Source: Undaria pinnatifida (lineage: Eukaryota; Sar; Phaeophyceae; Laminariales; Alariaceae). Taken from it: 64,000 nucleotides of DNA. Of this stretch, positions 11,485 to 22,269 are shown piece after piece (positions within the stretch are counted from its first letter, which is position 1; every line of letters begins with the position of its first letter). The notes beneath the pieces are model-generated. The model was not told the DNA's origin, did no database searches, and saw nothing but the letters and a program-made list of their open reading frames with translations. The position numbers and the translations under genes are program-made. The stretch covers positions 4,713,324 through 4,777,323 of the forward strand of contig JABAKD010000009.1 of assembly GCA_012845835.1 (NCBI GenBank), in the 5' to 3' direction.

Positions 11485-11935
11485 TTGAAGCGCAAAAAGG
11501 GAAACTGGAACTCCCTATCAAGTTGTATTCGACCGCTTCATGTGCCAAAATAATAATGATGCGACCACAGCGGTACAACACCTCCGAAAATCTCATATTG
11601 AGTTTCCAAACACAAATTCGCTCATACCGTGCACTTTGACTGACATAACATGACGTACGTTAGACAATGATAATGCCCAACAAAATTGTGGTCAGGTTCG
11701 ACACGATCTACTACGTGTATCGACCTGTCAACAATGAATATTTGCAGCAGCCGCATCTTGACCTACGTATGTTCAACCTAACCACACACCGCGCGCTACG
11801 CGATCGATTGAAAATGCACAACTGCAGAAGCCTAGATCACGGAATGTGTATTTCATTACAATCGCCACCAGTGAACGCGAGCATTAACCCCAGAGAAACT
11901 CCGCCCAAACACGGGCTCGGCGACAAAACGCCACC
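11485..11935. repeat. ~450-bp segment present in A and C, absent from B
   Basis: Comparison with block B (near 32930) shows this piece missing there. B joins CTCCCCATCCATCTCTAAA directly to the sequence matching ~11935 onward. In A and C the left edge shows a near-duplicate of GGAACTCCCTATC (11456 and 11509). It may be an insertion in the A/C ancestor or a deletion in B. The plus frame from 11667 reads IVVRFDTIYYVYRPVNN, but it continues into DNA antisense to the Ty3 remnant, so I do not call a gene. Confidence 0.55.
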
Positions 11936-12069
11936 TGTGGCTACGTCAGAGTTTGTAATCGTCCTACGCAGAAATTCTAAGACAGAAAGACTGCTAGTTC
12001 AGAACCTAGAAAACCAAAAAAGATGTAGCTCAAAATCCCGGACCCCACAAACCCACAGCATGATCACAA

Positions 12070-12899
12070 ATGGCAAAAACATTTCGATGTATGAATCCGG
12101 GCTTCTTCGATCCGCCTTTGACCGCAACGCCTTTATCTATTTCGCAATACGCCTTTTTGCGTATGGGTCCACGTCGGACACTTGCCGCAGGTGCTCACCG
12201 CCTCTTTCATTGCTTCCCACGCCAGCTCGACGCCGATCGTCTTCGTCAGCGGGTGGCAGTCGCTACAAGACTTCCGCATTCCACGTTAGGCAATTACGGT
12301 CTGATATAGCTTCACCCACACCATCCTTTAACCTCGTTGTAGCCTCACGATTATGTGCTCCACGCGTGCGGGTGGGTGCCCCTGTATCGCATGACGGAAT
12401 ACTTTATGTTTCTTGCGAATAACAATATCGCGCAACATCTTGGCACATGTCGCTGGGAAACCATGGTCGACCGCGTCATCGATCAACGCCTCAAACACGT
12501 TCACATCACCCCGCGCCCCAACGCCGGGATCCTGTAAATTCATGGGTCGTTGAGACGGCAGTGTCAGCGTGACGGCATCGTGTACCTCACCTGGCGCATC
12601 GACGCCTGGGCCGAACGACATGATAGCAATCGCCAACTACCGCCAAGCCCCAACGTTGCGCTCACCCATAGCATGAGCTGTAACGTCTACCCCAACTCCA
12701 CCTTGACCTCTACACGCCTTCCCTACCGATGCCTCGAACTGAGTCTCAACGTAGATGTCGCGGTTCTCTCCCAGAGGCTTCTCCCTGATAATCACCACAT
12801 GCACCCCCGAGCGAACGCGATTCTAAGCACTGTAAACCGGTACAGTCCCCATGAGGTGTCGATCGTGAACTAGAGTGGACACGATGGGTCCAAAGATCA
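12070..12899 (-). mobile_element. Ty3-like polyprotein remnant (protease-RT linker), block A
   Basis: On the minus strand, 12636-12328 reads AVTLTLPSQRPMNLQDP, FEALIDDAVDHGFPATCAKM, then LRDIVIRKKHKVFRHAIQG and PPARVEHIIVRLQRG. This is the stretch just before the RT fingers in Ty3/gypsy polyproteins, with the LRxIVxxxxxVFRxAxxxxPPxxVExxxVxLxPG pattern. The protease-side sequence begins near 12800-12899 and is cut by the N gap. Downstream, where RT should begin, I cannot follow any RT motif. The element is therefore truncated or deeply decayed. Homologues are at 33089-35403 (B) and 55856-57950 (C). Confidence 0.75.
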
Positions 12900-12900
12900 C

Positions 12901-13400
12901 NNNNNNNNNNNNNNNNNNNNNNNNNNNNNNNNNNNNNNNNNNNNNNNNNNNNNNNNNNNNNNNNNNNNNNNNNNNNNNNNNNNNNNNNNNNNNNNNNNNN
13001 NNNNNNNNNNNNNNNNNNNNNNNNNNNNNNNNNNNNNNNNNNNNNNNNNNNNNNNNNNNNNNNNNNNNNNNNNNNNNNNNNNNNNNNNNNNNNNNNNNNN
13101 NNNNNNNNNNNNNNNNNNNNNNNNNNNNNNNNNNNNNNNNNNNNNNNNNNNNNNNNNNNNNNNNNNNNNNNNNNNNNNNNNNNNNNNNNNNNNNNNNNNN
13201 NNNNNNNNNNNNNNNNNNNNNNNNNNNNNNNNNNNNNNNNNNNNNNNNNNNNNNNNNNNNNNNNNNNNNNNNNNNNNNNNNNNNNNNNNNNNNNNNNNNN
13301 NNNNNNNNNNNNNNNNNNNNNNNNNNNNNNNNNNNNNNNNNNNNNNNNNNNNNNNNNNNNNNNNNNNNNNNNNNNNNNNNNNNNNNNNNNNNNNNNNNNN
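12901..13400. other. Assembly gap of exactly 500 N
   Basis: All bases are N. The round length suggests an arbitrary gap size. Sequence resumes in a C-rich homopolymer stretch (13401-13451), a common assembly breakpoint. Block A is cut here. What follows is R1, not the expected continuation of the Ty3-like element seen in block C after 56467, so the join may not reflect true adjacency. Confidence 0.95.
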
Positions 13401-13925
13401 CCCCCGCCCCCCGCCCCCCCCCCGCCCCAACCCCCCCCCCCCCCCCCCCCCAATAATAAACTGGTGCCAAAACCGTCAGATTTATCCCCTCGAAAGGATT
13501 ATAGCTTACATGCACAAATTGCCCCTCCCCCCCCCCCCCCCCCCCTCCAAACCCGCTCGCTTTAGATCAAAATCAGGCCCCCACGTCCTTCAAAACTCCG
13601 CCCCACCCCCCTCACCGGTTATTCGACTTACAAGATTCACTTGATAAAAGATACATTTCCTTCACAGCTGTCAGATTTTGTCCCCCTCAGAAACGGGTTC
13701 TATAGTTTCATCGCACAGACTGACATAATCACCCTGTTGACCCTGATAGCTACACTGTAGTTGTAAGGGGAGTCGCCGACCTATATCCTTAATGAGGACA
13801 CACAACTCGTAATGCGCGCGATCGGAGTATCACACACAGCTTCCAAAGATGAGTTTCGACGAAATCTTCGATCTCACAGCTGGAGTGTATTTTCATTTTT
13901 ATAATATTAGCCATGTCAAAAACTA
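13401..13925 (-). mobile_element. R1 arm, reverse orientation, right of the gap
   Basis: R1 in the orientation opposite to 3511-3800. C-rich tracts are followed by AAACTCCGCCCC, TTATTCGACTTACA, ACAGCTGTCAGATTTTG, ATCACCCTGTTGACCCTG, GGGGAGTCGCCGACCTATAT and the tip TCACAGCTGGAGTGTATTTT at about 13874-13893. With the R1 at 3486 it brackets block A in inverted orientation, tips outward. The gap makes that pairing uncertain. Confidence 0.75.
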
Positions 13926-14167
13926 ATGGTAACTACACGGTTGTACCTATCGATTCAGATATTCTTTTTTTCGACCAATGTACAATGAGAAATTATGAAG
14001 CTGTTAACACGTGTTTACTACACCTAAAACTAAGTTGTATACTACATGTAAAGTCAAACTTCTAGAAAAAAAAATATTACCAGGCTGATAATAAAAAGGC
14101 ATGTCGTCTGCTACAACAGTCCAGATTTGTCCCATTTTAAGATTAATAGTTTCTGCGCACATATGAA

Positions 14168-14525
14168 GTGTCTCGCGCTCACGCCATCCCCGCCGGATCT
14201 CCCTTGTTTCAAACGCCCCACCAAGGTCGAAATCTGCCAGAGCAGTTTACACTACCAAACCAGTTGATAGCACCTCATTATCTTTGTAGCCATCCATGCC
14301 GTAAGTCCAACTCATTTCCGCCCCCCTCCCGTCCACTTTTGTTTTTCGCACCTTATTGTTCAAACGCTCCACCTACAATCGAAATTGGCCAGAGTAATAA
14401 CAGCTCTTCGCCTTTTATGTCACGTCATTATCTTTTTAGCCATCCATGGCGTGGGTTTCATTCATTCCACCCCCCCGCTCCCTCAACCTTCCCTCCTTCC
14501 CTATCCACCTGCACGAGCGGCTAGA
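14168..14525. repeat. R1 outer-end motif, two diverged tandem units
   Basis: Two units of about 160 bp each carry TCAAACGC(C/T)CCACC, a GCCAGAG stretch and TTATCTTT(G/T)TAGCCATCCATG (about 14209-14300 and 14362-14452). The same motif series forms the outer part of R1 at 15450-15640 and 43615-43790, and in reverse at 25820-25990. Each unit is followed by a C-rich tract. Confidence 0.65.
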
Positions 14526-14961
14526 CATTATAACACACGAATATAGCAAGCCGCTATGAGCTGGACCAGCCTTTAAAACTCGTTTTCACTTCATGGCCGT
14601 TTTCCTATCGTTTAAAAAAGTATTTCGACGCCAGATTTTGCAGCTGTGCGTCTGGGTCGGTACCGCGTTTGATGGCGTTGGATTCTTTCAATCCAAGTTT
14701 TTCGTCGAGAAATTACAAATCGAATAAATCCCCGTCACCCCTGAAGGTATATCGATACTGAAGTCTATGCGGAGAATCCTGTAAAATGTTGTACGTTGCG
14801 TATGTATGCCGCTGAAGCTGGGTGTAAGTGTTTGTTTGAGGCAACGGAAACGATCGATACCCGTCTTATCGTGTTATTTCCTTCTCTGTCAAGAGATATG
14901 GCGCGCAAAATATCCCAATCCAATTTCAAGAACTACGATGCGAGATACAAAATATGTTTTG
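14526..14961. other. Unassigned spacer
   Basis: About 430 bp with no repeat, gene or motif I can support. Short open frames at 14796-14999 lack any homologue in the window. Confidence 0.3.
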
Positions 14962-15222
14962 CGCAGCGCAGTTTTGCGATTTTTGACCTGAAATTTTGAC
15001 ACGTGATTCGAATGTATTTGTCCAAGCCTTCAAGCGGGACCCCCCAAAAAAAGTATTTTCAACGTATATTTCGGTCAATTTCTAGGTGGGCGTTTCACTC
15101 AAACGGTCATAATTTTACCTCATCGACTTTTTTTTCCTGGGTTCCAGCTTGAAAGCCTCGACACATGCGCTTCGAAGCACGGGTCGAAATTTCACGTCTA
15201 AAATGGCAAAACTGCGATGCGC
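14962..15222. repeat. Imperfect inverted repeat, ~85-bp arms
   Basis: The left arm (14962-15046) reads GCAGTTTTGCGATTTTTGAC, CTGAAATTTTGACACG and CCTTCAAGCGGG. The reverse complement of 15138-15222 reads GCAGTTTTGCCATTTTAGAC, GTGAAATTTCGACCCG and CTTTCAAGCTGG. The arms are about three-quarters identical and separated by about 90 bp. It is probably a fold-back remnant or a pair of inverted insertions. It lies between R1 fragments. Confidence 0.7.
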
Positions 15223-15269
15223 GAATCCATTCAACTGTCCTGACTGGCTCTAAGCCAGACCAGCTCGTA

Positions 15270-16215
15270 AATATATGCGAAATACGGGCGATCGGGGTAT
15301 CACACACAAGCTTGCAAAGACGAGTTTCGACCAAATTCTCGATCTCACAGGTGGAGAATGTTTTTTAAAAATATATATGACCTAAACCTCTTCAGAACCC
15401 TCCACCCCCCGCACTCCTGTTCTTTCATTTTGTCGTCCGGCTCCCTCTTGCTCAAACGCTCCACCTAATATTGAAATCCGCCAAAGTAATAAACACTTCC
15501 ACGCACTTTACATCACCTCATCATCTCTCTAGAGCCATCCATGCCGCTGCTGCAATTCACTCCTCGCCCCCACTTCCAACGCCCCCTCCTTCGCCACCAC
15601 CCACATCATCGCCTAGACCTAGCACCACGCGTATAGTGAGCCCCTATCTATGCGATCTATAGATGTCCAAAAATCCTTTGCGCCCCCCCCCCTTCTCTCC
15701 CCCACCCCCTCGAAAGCTCCGCCCTCTCCTCATCGTTTGTACGACTTACAGGATACACACATGATAAACTAGTGCAGTCATCCCAGAAACGTCAGATTTA
15801 TCCCCTGATAGATTTATAGTGTTTACGCACAGATTTAGCCGCCACGCCCGTTTCACCCTCCCCCCCCACCCCTCCGCCCCGTCTTGACCAAACCAAGCCT
15901 CCCACGTCCTTCAAAGATTTGCCCTCCCCTCACCGGTTATTCGACTTACAGAAGTCACTTGATAAACGGATGCATTTCCTTCCACGGCTGTCAGATTTTG
16001 TCCCCCTATAAAACGGGGTTTATTGTTTCCGCGCACAGACTGAACAACATCACCCTGTTGACACTGATAATTATACCGTTGGTTCAAAAAGAGTCAACGA
16101 CTTATGCAATTAATGAGGACACCCAACCCGTAATATGCGCGGTCGGAGTATCATACACAGCTTGCAAAGTTGAATTTCGACAGAATATTCTATCTCACAG
16201 CTGGAGTGTATCTAT
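15270..16215 (-). mobile_element. R1 fragments, including one nearly complete arm
   Basis: 15285-15365 is an isolated R1 tip ending CTCACAGGTGGAGAATG. From 15444 a more complete arm runs: outer motif TCAAACGCTCCACC, GCCGCTGCTGCAATTC (15543), CTAGACCTAGCACCACGCG (15612), C-rich tracts, GATAAACTAGTGCA, GTCAGATTTATCCCC (15795), a second GATAAACGGATGCATTTCC, ATCACCCTGTTGACACTG and the tip CTCACAGCTGGAGTGTAT (about 16194). It gives the best view of the order of parts within one arm, roughly 770 bp long. Confidence 0.75.
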
Positions 16216-16635
16216 ATTATTGATAGAAAATGCAGCACAAACGTTAAAAACATAGGAAACCAAAGTGAAGAACTATTCTCAGTCAAGTAATGCCGTCGCG
16301 GAGAAACTTCGCGTGGTACCCGAAGATAGCTATTTTTCCGAAACGGGTGTACCCTAAATATTACCTAAGCCAAAAGAGAAGGGCCGGCCCACGTTTGACA
16401 TGCGTTGCGGGGCATTCAGGTGCGCACGCGAAAGAGTCGGCATTGGGCTGGAAAAACACCGCCGACGTCCCTAGCAGTGTTTGACGCAATACTTTTGTGG
16501 ATGGTCGACTTTCAACTGTCAGCGGTAAACTGTCAAGCCATTTCAAGCGGTTGCGAATATCCGATGGACTACTCACTCGTGATATGGATGGGGACGTTCA
16601 GGGTTTTGTGTGACGTCGCCAAGACCGCGAGAAAA
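16216..16635. other. Unassigned spacer
   Basis: No element was recognised. A plus-strand frame at 16290-16484 contains VAGHSGAHAKESA, loosely like the HSG...A...A end of an RNase H domain, but the match is too short to call. Confidence 0.3.
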
Positions 16636-16800
16636 TGAGCTACCAGGTAGTTAAATTCAACAATGATCGATGAGCAGCGGGAAACCTGGAACCACAGCAC
16701 GTAAATAGAGTGGGAAAGTTCTGGGGAGGAGATGGGTCGACACGCGTGCGACCACGGCTTGTCTACAATACAGGGGAAAAAGGGCGAGGGACGCACGAAG
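16636..16800 (+). mobile_element. SINE 3' fragment
   Basis: Matches the body and 3' part of the SINE at 31107-31424: GATCGATGAGCAG, GGGAAACCTGGAACC, GAGATGGGTCGACACG and GACCACGGCTTGTC (16747-16763). It ends in a GGGGAAAAAGGG stretch instead of a clean poly(A). The promoter-bearing head is missing, consistent with 5' truncation. Confidence 0.7.
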
Positions 16801-18398
16801 CGCATATCAAATGTTTCACACATCCACGACAATGCACAATACACGATGAAGCCATGTAGCACGCGCTTCAACATGGGTGAGTAGCACATACACCTTCACA
16901 TAAGGACCTCTACGCGTATATCTCATCCATTTTATGACTTTCGGGTGCTAATATTGCACATCTTCGCTATCGAACAACATCGAACCACTGATCACTAGAA
17001 ACACGAAAGTGCATCCTTATCAACAATCCAACGGACAACTACTGCAGGTCAGTACCAAGCACGGCATCATAACGGAATCGAGCAGTTTTTCAGCTATACC
17101 CCGTGCATTGATTACTCCAACATCACCGTGGAGGTCAACACGTGTTACCTGGAGGATCCTCACTGGAGGAGGTCTGTCCCGCACCCAGAAACGGACTTAC
17201 ATCAAAGTGGTAGTGGGATCCGAATCGTGCACCAGCTAGCGTTGGGCTGCGACAGCAACTGAGTTACATTGACACACGACGCGTATGCAAATACGTATAA
17301 CTGTGGTGAGCTAAACCTTTATTTTTCCCCATCCGCCGGAGGATAGAAATAAAAAAAGATAGTGCAGCCCGATGAAACTCGCCAAGGCGCAGGATATGAA
17401 AAAAGCGAAATAATGTGAAGAAATAAAACCTTCGGACGATTGGGGTTGAAGAAAGAAACCAGTTATTGAGAAAGGAAATTTGGCCATGTATGCTACTCCT
17501 TTGAACGTAGCACGTGTCCCAGTTCCAAGGCGGTAATAGTCGATTATCGTGCCCACCACCGACGCTGTTAACAGCTACCGCAAGGTATTTAAACATGAAA
17601 TCCTTGATTAATGAAATGGTTTGCTTGGGGCTCATCACCAACGCTACAATGTGTCACGGCAGCCAGTCATCACGAAGTTGAATATATCCGTACCAAAAAA
17701 TGAATGACGAAAGGGGGAAAAAGACACCTAAGAACAAACAAAAAGCCTGACCCGCGGGCTACGCTTCTTTTGCGGGAGAGGACGGTGCGCAATATATAGA
17801 AAAAAGTACACAGGCTCTCAATTTTCCGATTCTCTGACATCAGTAACCTGGCTTCCCTTTTACTTTGTATTTTGTGGGGCGCTGTTGACGGCTGTACCGG
17901 CAACTACTTTGTTTAGGGAGGGCGGTGTATACTAACGTCGGTATAAGGCCTCTCGACTACTTTGGGCTGAGGCGCCCCTCGCGTCAAATCATAACACACG
18001 AATAAAGTGCTAACTTTGTGGCATCATTCGCTCCTTATGTGGCTTAAACAAATGTATCGCAAGTTTATGCGTACGGGTTTACAGCCTAGGATTTCACTCA
18101 GTCTTTAAAGTTCCTGAACTCGAAATGAAGCGAATGAGAAAATGTATGGACAGATGCCGCCCCCACCTTAGCATGCGTCGTGGTTTTTATAGGCTATAGA
18201 CTATAGGCTTGCCAACTGTGTGGCGGTTTGATATTCGTCACTTGGGGACCTCCGTACATCTCACTCACGGCAGAAACAATGTTTTTAATAGATTTTGATT
18301 GTGCAATTTGCCGAACAAACCCATGCCGTAGGCATAAAGCCAACGGTTTGTGCTTTGCTCTGGCTGCTCACGGTCTACCCTGATAGGGACACATACAT
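16801..18398. other. Unassigned region
   Basis: No repeat shared with the rest of the window and no protein domain were recognised. The longest open frame is 125 codons on the minus strand (17641-17264). It is phenylalanine- and leucine-rich in its second half and could be chance. Nothing supports a gene call. Confidence 0.3.
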
Positions 18399-18860
18399 CT
18401 AAAGAAGCGCGAAATCCCCGATCGTAAATCGAATACAATGTGCGTATAGCCCATTTGCGGTTGCATCTATCAATTGCCTAGAAAGAGTGAGGGAGGAGGG
18501 CATGCTACGTAACCGGGATTCGAGACACTGCTGGGAGGGATCGCGAGTAGTGCGAAGAACATAGATAACATGAAGAAGGAAGCACCCCCCTAACCTTTCC
18601 ATAGCAAAAAACGGTTTCAAAACTAGCTCCTTGTCGCATCTCTTGAAATACAGTGTCCCTGAACACCCCGACCTCATCGATCGATAGACCTTTGCACTCA
18701 AGAAAATACCTGGTACATGGATACTTCTCATTCAATAGTAACCTCCCTTGTGTCGAGCGGACCATAGAACGTTCGTTAATACGTATCGCTGGTTTTTGGG
18801 TAGGATTATCGCAGCAACAGTCCAAGAAGAACAAAACAAAAAGGAAATTCTCCAACCGTC
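18399..18860 (-). pseudogene. Unknown coding-like remnant ('KGLS' family), long copy
   Basis: The minus-strand frame 18855-18505 is 116 codons and reads NEKYPCTRYFLECKGLSIDE, VGVFRDTVFQEMRQGASFET, then VFCYGKVRGVLPSSCYLCSS. The first half matches the plus-strand inserts at 9180-9400 and 52770-52975 at the residue level despite diverged DNA. Sequence on to about 18399 (minus) may belong to it in another frame. No catalytic motif or family is recognised. It could be a captured gene fragment or the ORF of an unnamed element. Confidence 0.45.
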
Positions 18861-19776
18861 AACGGGGGTCGTGATGTAGTTCGGGTGAAGCTTACCATTT
18901 TCTATTGCATTTTTGAGGAAAAGGCGGTAGATGCAAAATAATTAGGAGACAGAGGGGAACATCTCCAGGGATCTCGATGGGTCATGCATGCCTCAGCCCG
19001 GGGGTCGGGTCAGGTATTTCTTCCAGAGTCACAGGTCGAGAGCGCGTGCTACGTACGATCGGGGTGGCTGTTTGTCGCCAGTATGTACCAGGTACAGTCT
19101 TATGAATGACGAGATTTCTGAACACTCAACTCTTGACCGTCAGAATCATGCCTTGTTTTGAAAAAGGTCTTGTGGTATAACCTGGGCCATACGATTAATC
19201 GTCGGACACCGTACCAATGCCCCCGCCCCCCCCCCCCCCCCATCTTTGGAGCTGGGATATTGCAGGTGAAAATACAGCCGGGAGCGTTGACTGCGACACC
19301 GGAGCGGTTTCTGAAACATTATTTCAAGGCTTTTGGCCACCCAGGGCAGCACGAAAAAGAAATTCAAAACACACACACCTCTCACACGCGGAGCGAAAAC
19401 AAACATAGGGAAAAGCCCACTCATCACACACGCACACAGCTATAGCGGGGCCGCAGCAGGCGTTGGTCATAGGGAACTAATCGCGACTGATGGTAACGTG
19501 AACTCGAAATATGATAACACCCGCGACCGAGAGGATGACGTAGGGGCTGGTGGCGGTGCCAGCGATGAAGCCATCAAGCTGTCGCGATGTGCGTTTGCGG
19601 CGCAAATGATTTATGTTTGAGATACAGGGGTGGTGGTGAGGGGTGGGAATGTTCATGGCTTGCGCGCTAAAAGCGATGTGGGCCTTTGATCTCGGGCCGC
19701 AGCACCGAGAGATCGAAATGATATCATGTTGTAGCCATTTTGATTTTTTCGTAAAACGTTTGATTCATGACTAAAC
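18861..19776. other. Unassigned region with poly-C and CA-rich tracts
   Basis: Contains a C-rich run at about 19219-19242 and a CA-rich stretch at about 19366-19440. Open frames cross these tracts (19158-19445, 19333-19620) but have low-complexity composition and no homologue here. Nothing else was seen. Confidence 0.3.
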
Positions 19777-19985
19777 GGTTGCCTCACCGGTGCACCGGTA
19801 AACAGGGCTGTGTCTTTCCTATTCATTAAGAGGCGAGCCCATCATCGTCCTGTACACACCAGCACGAGCTGTTACAAACACTGAATGATTGCCTCCCCTG
19901 TGCACCGGTTATCAGGGTTGTCATTCCACGTCATCAAGAGGGGAGCTCATCGTCATCCAATACACATCAGCACGAGCTGTATAAA
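19777..19985 (+). repeat. Two ~105-bp tandem units with a palindrome
   Basis: Unit 1 begins near 19777 and unit 2 near 19889. Both contain TTGCCTC, GTGCACCGGT, CAGGG(C/T)TGT, TCA(T/C)CAAGAG or a close variant, GAG(C/T)(C/T)CATC and CAGCACGAGCTGT. Unit 1 holds a perfect 14-bp palindrome, ACCGGTGCACCGGT (19786-19799), decayed in unit 2. A third partial CCAGCACGA lies at about 20007. Confidence 0.75.
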
Positions 19986-22269
19986 AACACCACAACCCAA
20001 TGCATGCCAGCACGATAGCCGTTCAACTGGCTGGGCGACAAATATGTGTTAATGTCGAAACGTCCAAAACATGCTTTGGTCCTCTGTTCGCGTCTGCCTT
20101 TGTCTGTGTTGCTGTTGTTGCGCAAAAAATTACCAACCCACATCCCAGGCATGAGGTTAGTTCCCTATGAAAACCACGCATTTCCCTGCTTCATAAACAG
20201 CTCAATCTCTCACACTCGAATGGCATGCAAGCTCGGCAACGGGGCGTTTCCCTAAATGAAAGATAGGGGGTGCCATTTACTGTGAGGTCGGGGCGTTTTC
20301 CGCATTTTCGTTATGACAGCGGGCGTTTACTCCGTATCTTCCCGGTTGTCGGTATAAAGATAGCGCCCTGGGGCGCATATTGCGAGGGAATGTTTACCCA
20401 CATTCTTGCGGTATGTAGGATATTTTTTTTTTTCCAACCGGTTTGTAGCCCAGGGTTAAAGGTGGTTGGTCATACGAGGGGCCTTCCAAACATAAAGATG
20501 CGCCTCTACCGTAGGACGTTGCCGGGATGGATAATCGACACCTTGACCCTTTGCCTCTTGAGACCCGACCGGACCCGACCAAACCAGTAAACCCCCGACG
20601 ACCGCCGTGGCTGATTAGGTAAGGTTTACGATGAGCGACCCGTAGAGGTAAGTGCTACTGAAAAAAAAATGTCTGGGTTAGTGTTGGGACCAGGGTGGAC
20701 CTATGCAAACGGTACAGGCAAGCCAAAACGTTTTTAGGGCTTCTCACAAGTGAAGCTCCATAACCTACCTTCAAAACCTGATTCAGAGGAAGAACAAAAT
20801 TTGCACCCCGATAAAGTATTCCATGGCCTTGACATGCACCAAGGATTATCGCAAAATGAGGATGGATATTTTCCGTCGATTTCGCGTTACGGTCGTCACG
20901 GATAGCCCGTCGCTCAGAACACAGATGTCGCGGGAGGCGTCGGGGGTAGGGTTATGTCTTGACTCAGGGCCAGGGGTTAGACCTCGTAAATGGAGAGGAC
21001 AAAAAACTGTGTGACAGCTGGTGGCTTGACTGCATGATAACCCATTGGCACCTCGATTTATGAGCCGACACGATGGGCAATGAGGGTGAGGCATGGCAGG
21101 ATGAGGCACGACGATGACCCAGGCACGACCTGGATATGCATGCCTTGCAAAATCCGGCCGTTAATAAAGAGCGGCCAAGGATATGTCACATCCGGGGACA
21201 GACGCATATAACGTGTGAATGCACTTCGGGGCATGCAGGGTTTGTGTCGGGCTTTCGACTGGGAAAGAGCGAAAAAAGAGTACATTGCGCCGTCCACCGC
21301 GCGACGAAATACCAGCCACGACAAAAAAAAACATACACCGAGATGTAGACACAGACACAGAGATCGTGCATGGTTGGTGTCAATGCGCGGGACGCCTAGC
21401 AGTCGTTAATTGCGCGGAATATCTCATCAAGATTTCTTCTTTTCATGTATCGTTATTTGGGACTAGTTCTATAGTAGGGGCTGCACGATAGGGGTAGCAT
21501 GTTTGCCCTATGAGGTGCTCCTCACTGACGAGGGTCTTTGTCAACTAACAACCATAAAAATATCGGAATTGCTTTTGGCTAATTCCAAAAATCTTTGCTT
21601 CAATGGGTTCCTGCAGAAAAATGCACATTGGGCTTCTTAACCATGAAAGAAACTGAACCGATTGACCCGGTAGTACTTGCTTTGTTCAGAAAACCACCGT
21701 CGACCACGTGTTGCTTAGCCCCAATGTGCGTCTACCCTCATCGAATCAAGCGTTGACACGGGACCTTTCCTTCGGATGCCCAGTTTTTCCGTCTATGCCT
21801 GGACATCTAATTTCGTACCGAACTCTATTTAACGGGAGTCGCCATCGTTTGTTGTTGGTCTAAGATGTGGAATGACGACCATGAAACGACATCTACTGAA
21901 TATGCTCGAGCTGACGACTGCCCTCAACAAGAACCCCGGCTCGGGAAAAAAAAAAAACCCAAATAGCTTACCTCCGTCAAATCCTGCGGTGTTGTCATTG
22001 AAGTATGTGTTGCCCTGGACGTCTATAGCAGAATTATCCCACGCCGCGACAGCACCTGCGCAGCGCCGACGGAAGCTTAAGTAAGCGTTCGCAGATGAAG
22101 TCTACCATGAAGGTGTATAACATGTATTCTACGGTTCCTAACATGAGGAGAACAATGCCTGACGAACAACGTGACATTTGGAGAAGTCCAAATGTGCCAC
22201 TTGATTTGTTTACCCCTTTGCCTGGGCATATAGAGATAAAAGGCTCGAACAACAAGGTGGAGCTACGAC
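19986..22269. other. Unassigned region
   Basis: About 2.3 kb without recognised elements. It includes T and A homopolymers (near 20421, 20661, 21327 and 21945) and short open frames under 110 codons with no domain and no partner in the window. A frame at 22095-22277 starting MKSTMKVYNMYSTVPNMRR is clean but unsupported. Confidence 0.3.

Larger units (their letters stand above)
3511..12899 (+). repeat. Block A: 9.4-kb duplication of 47098-56467
   Basis: Block A aligns nearly end to end with 47098-56467 at an offset of 43,587 at the left edge and 43,567 at the right. Sampled stretches are about 96% identical by eye, with few indels. The left breakpoint falls inside R1. The right end is set by the N gap, so the true extent is unknown. 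It carries LINE-1 (+), U1, LINE-1 (-), U2 (-) and the start of the Ty3-like element (-). Block B (about 26.1-34 kb) is an older copy lacking the minus-strand LINE. Confidence 0.93.

Noticed and set aside
11667-12422. 251-codon plus-strand open frame in block A
   Set aside because: Its second half is antisense to the Ty3 linker, and the near-identical block C copy is broken by a small insertion near 55397. It is most likely chance.
12746-13515. Long open frames of 177-235 codons on both strands
   Set aside because: They run through the 500-N gap and poly-C/poly-G; most of their residues are undefined.
16290-16484. RNase H-like GHSG motif
   Set aside because: Only a short match, with no catalytic acidic residues or neighbouring retroelement domains in frame.
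19158-19620. Proline-rich frames around 19.2-19.6 kb
   Set aside because: Composition follows poly-C and CA-rich tracts; overlapping frames on both strands look alike in quality.
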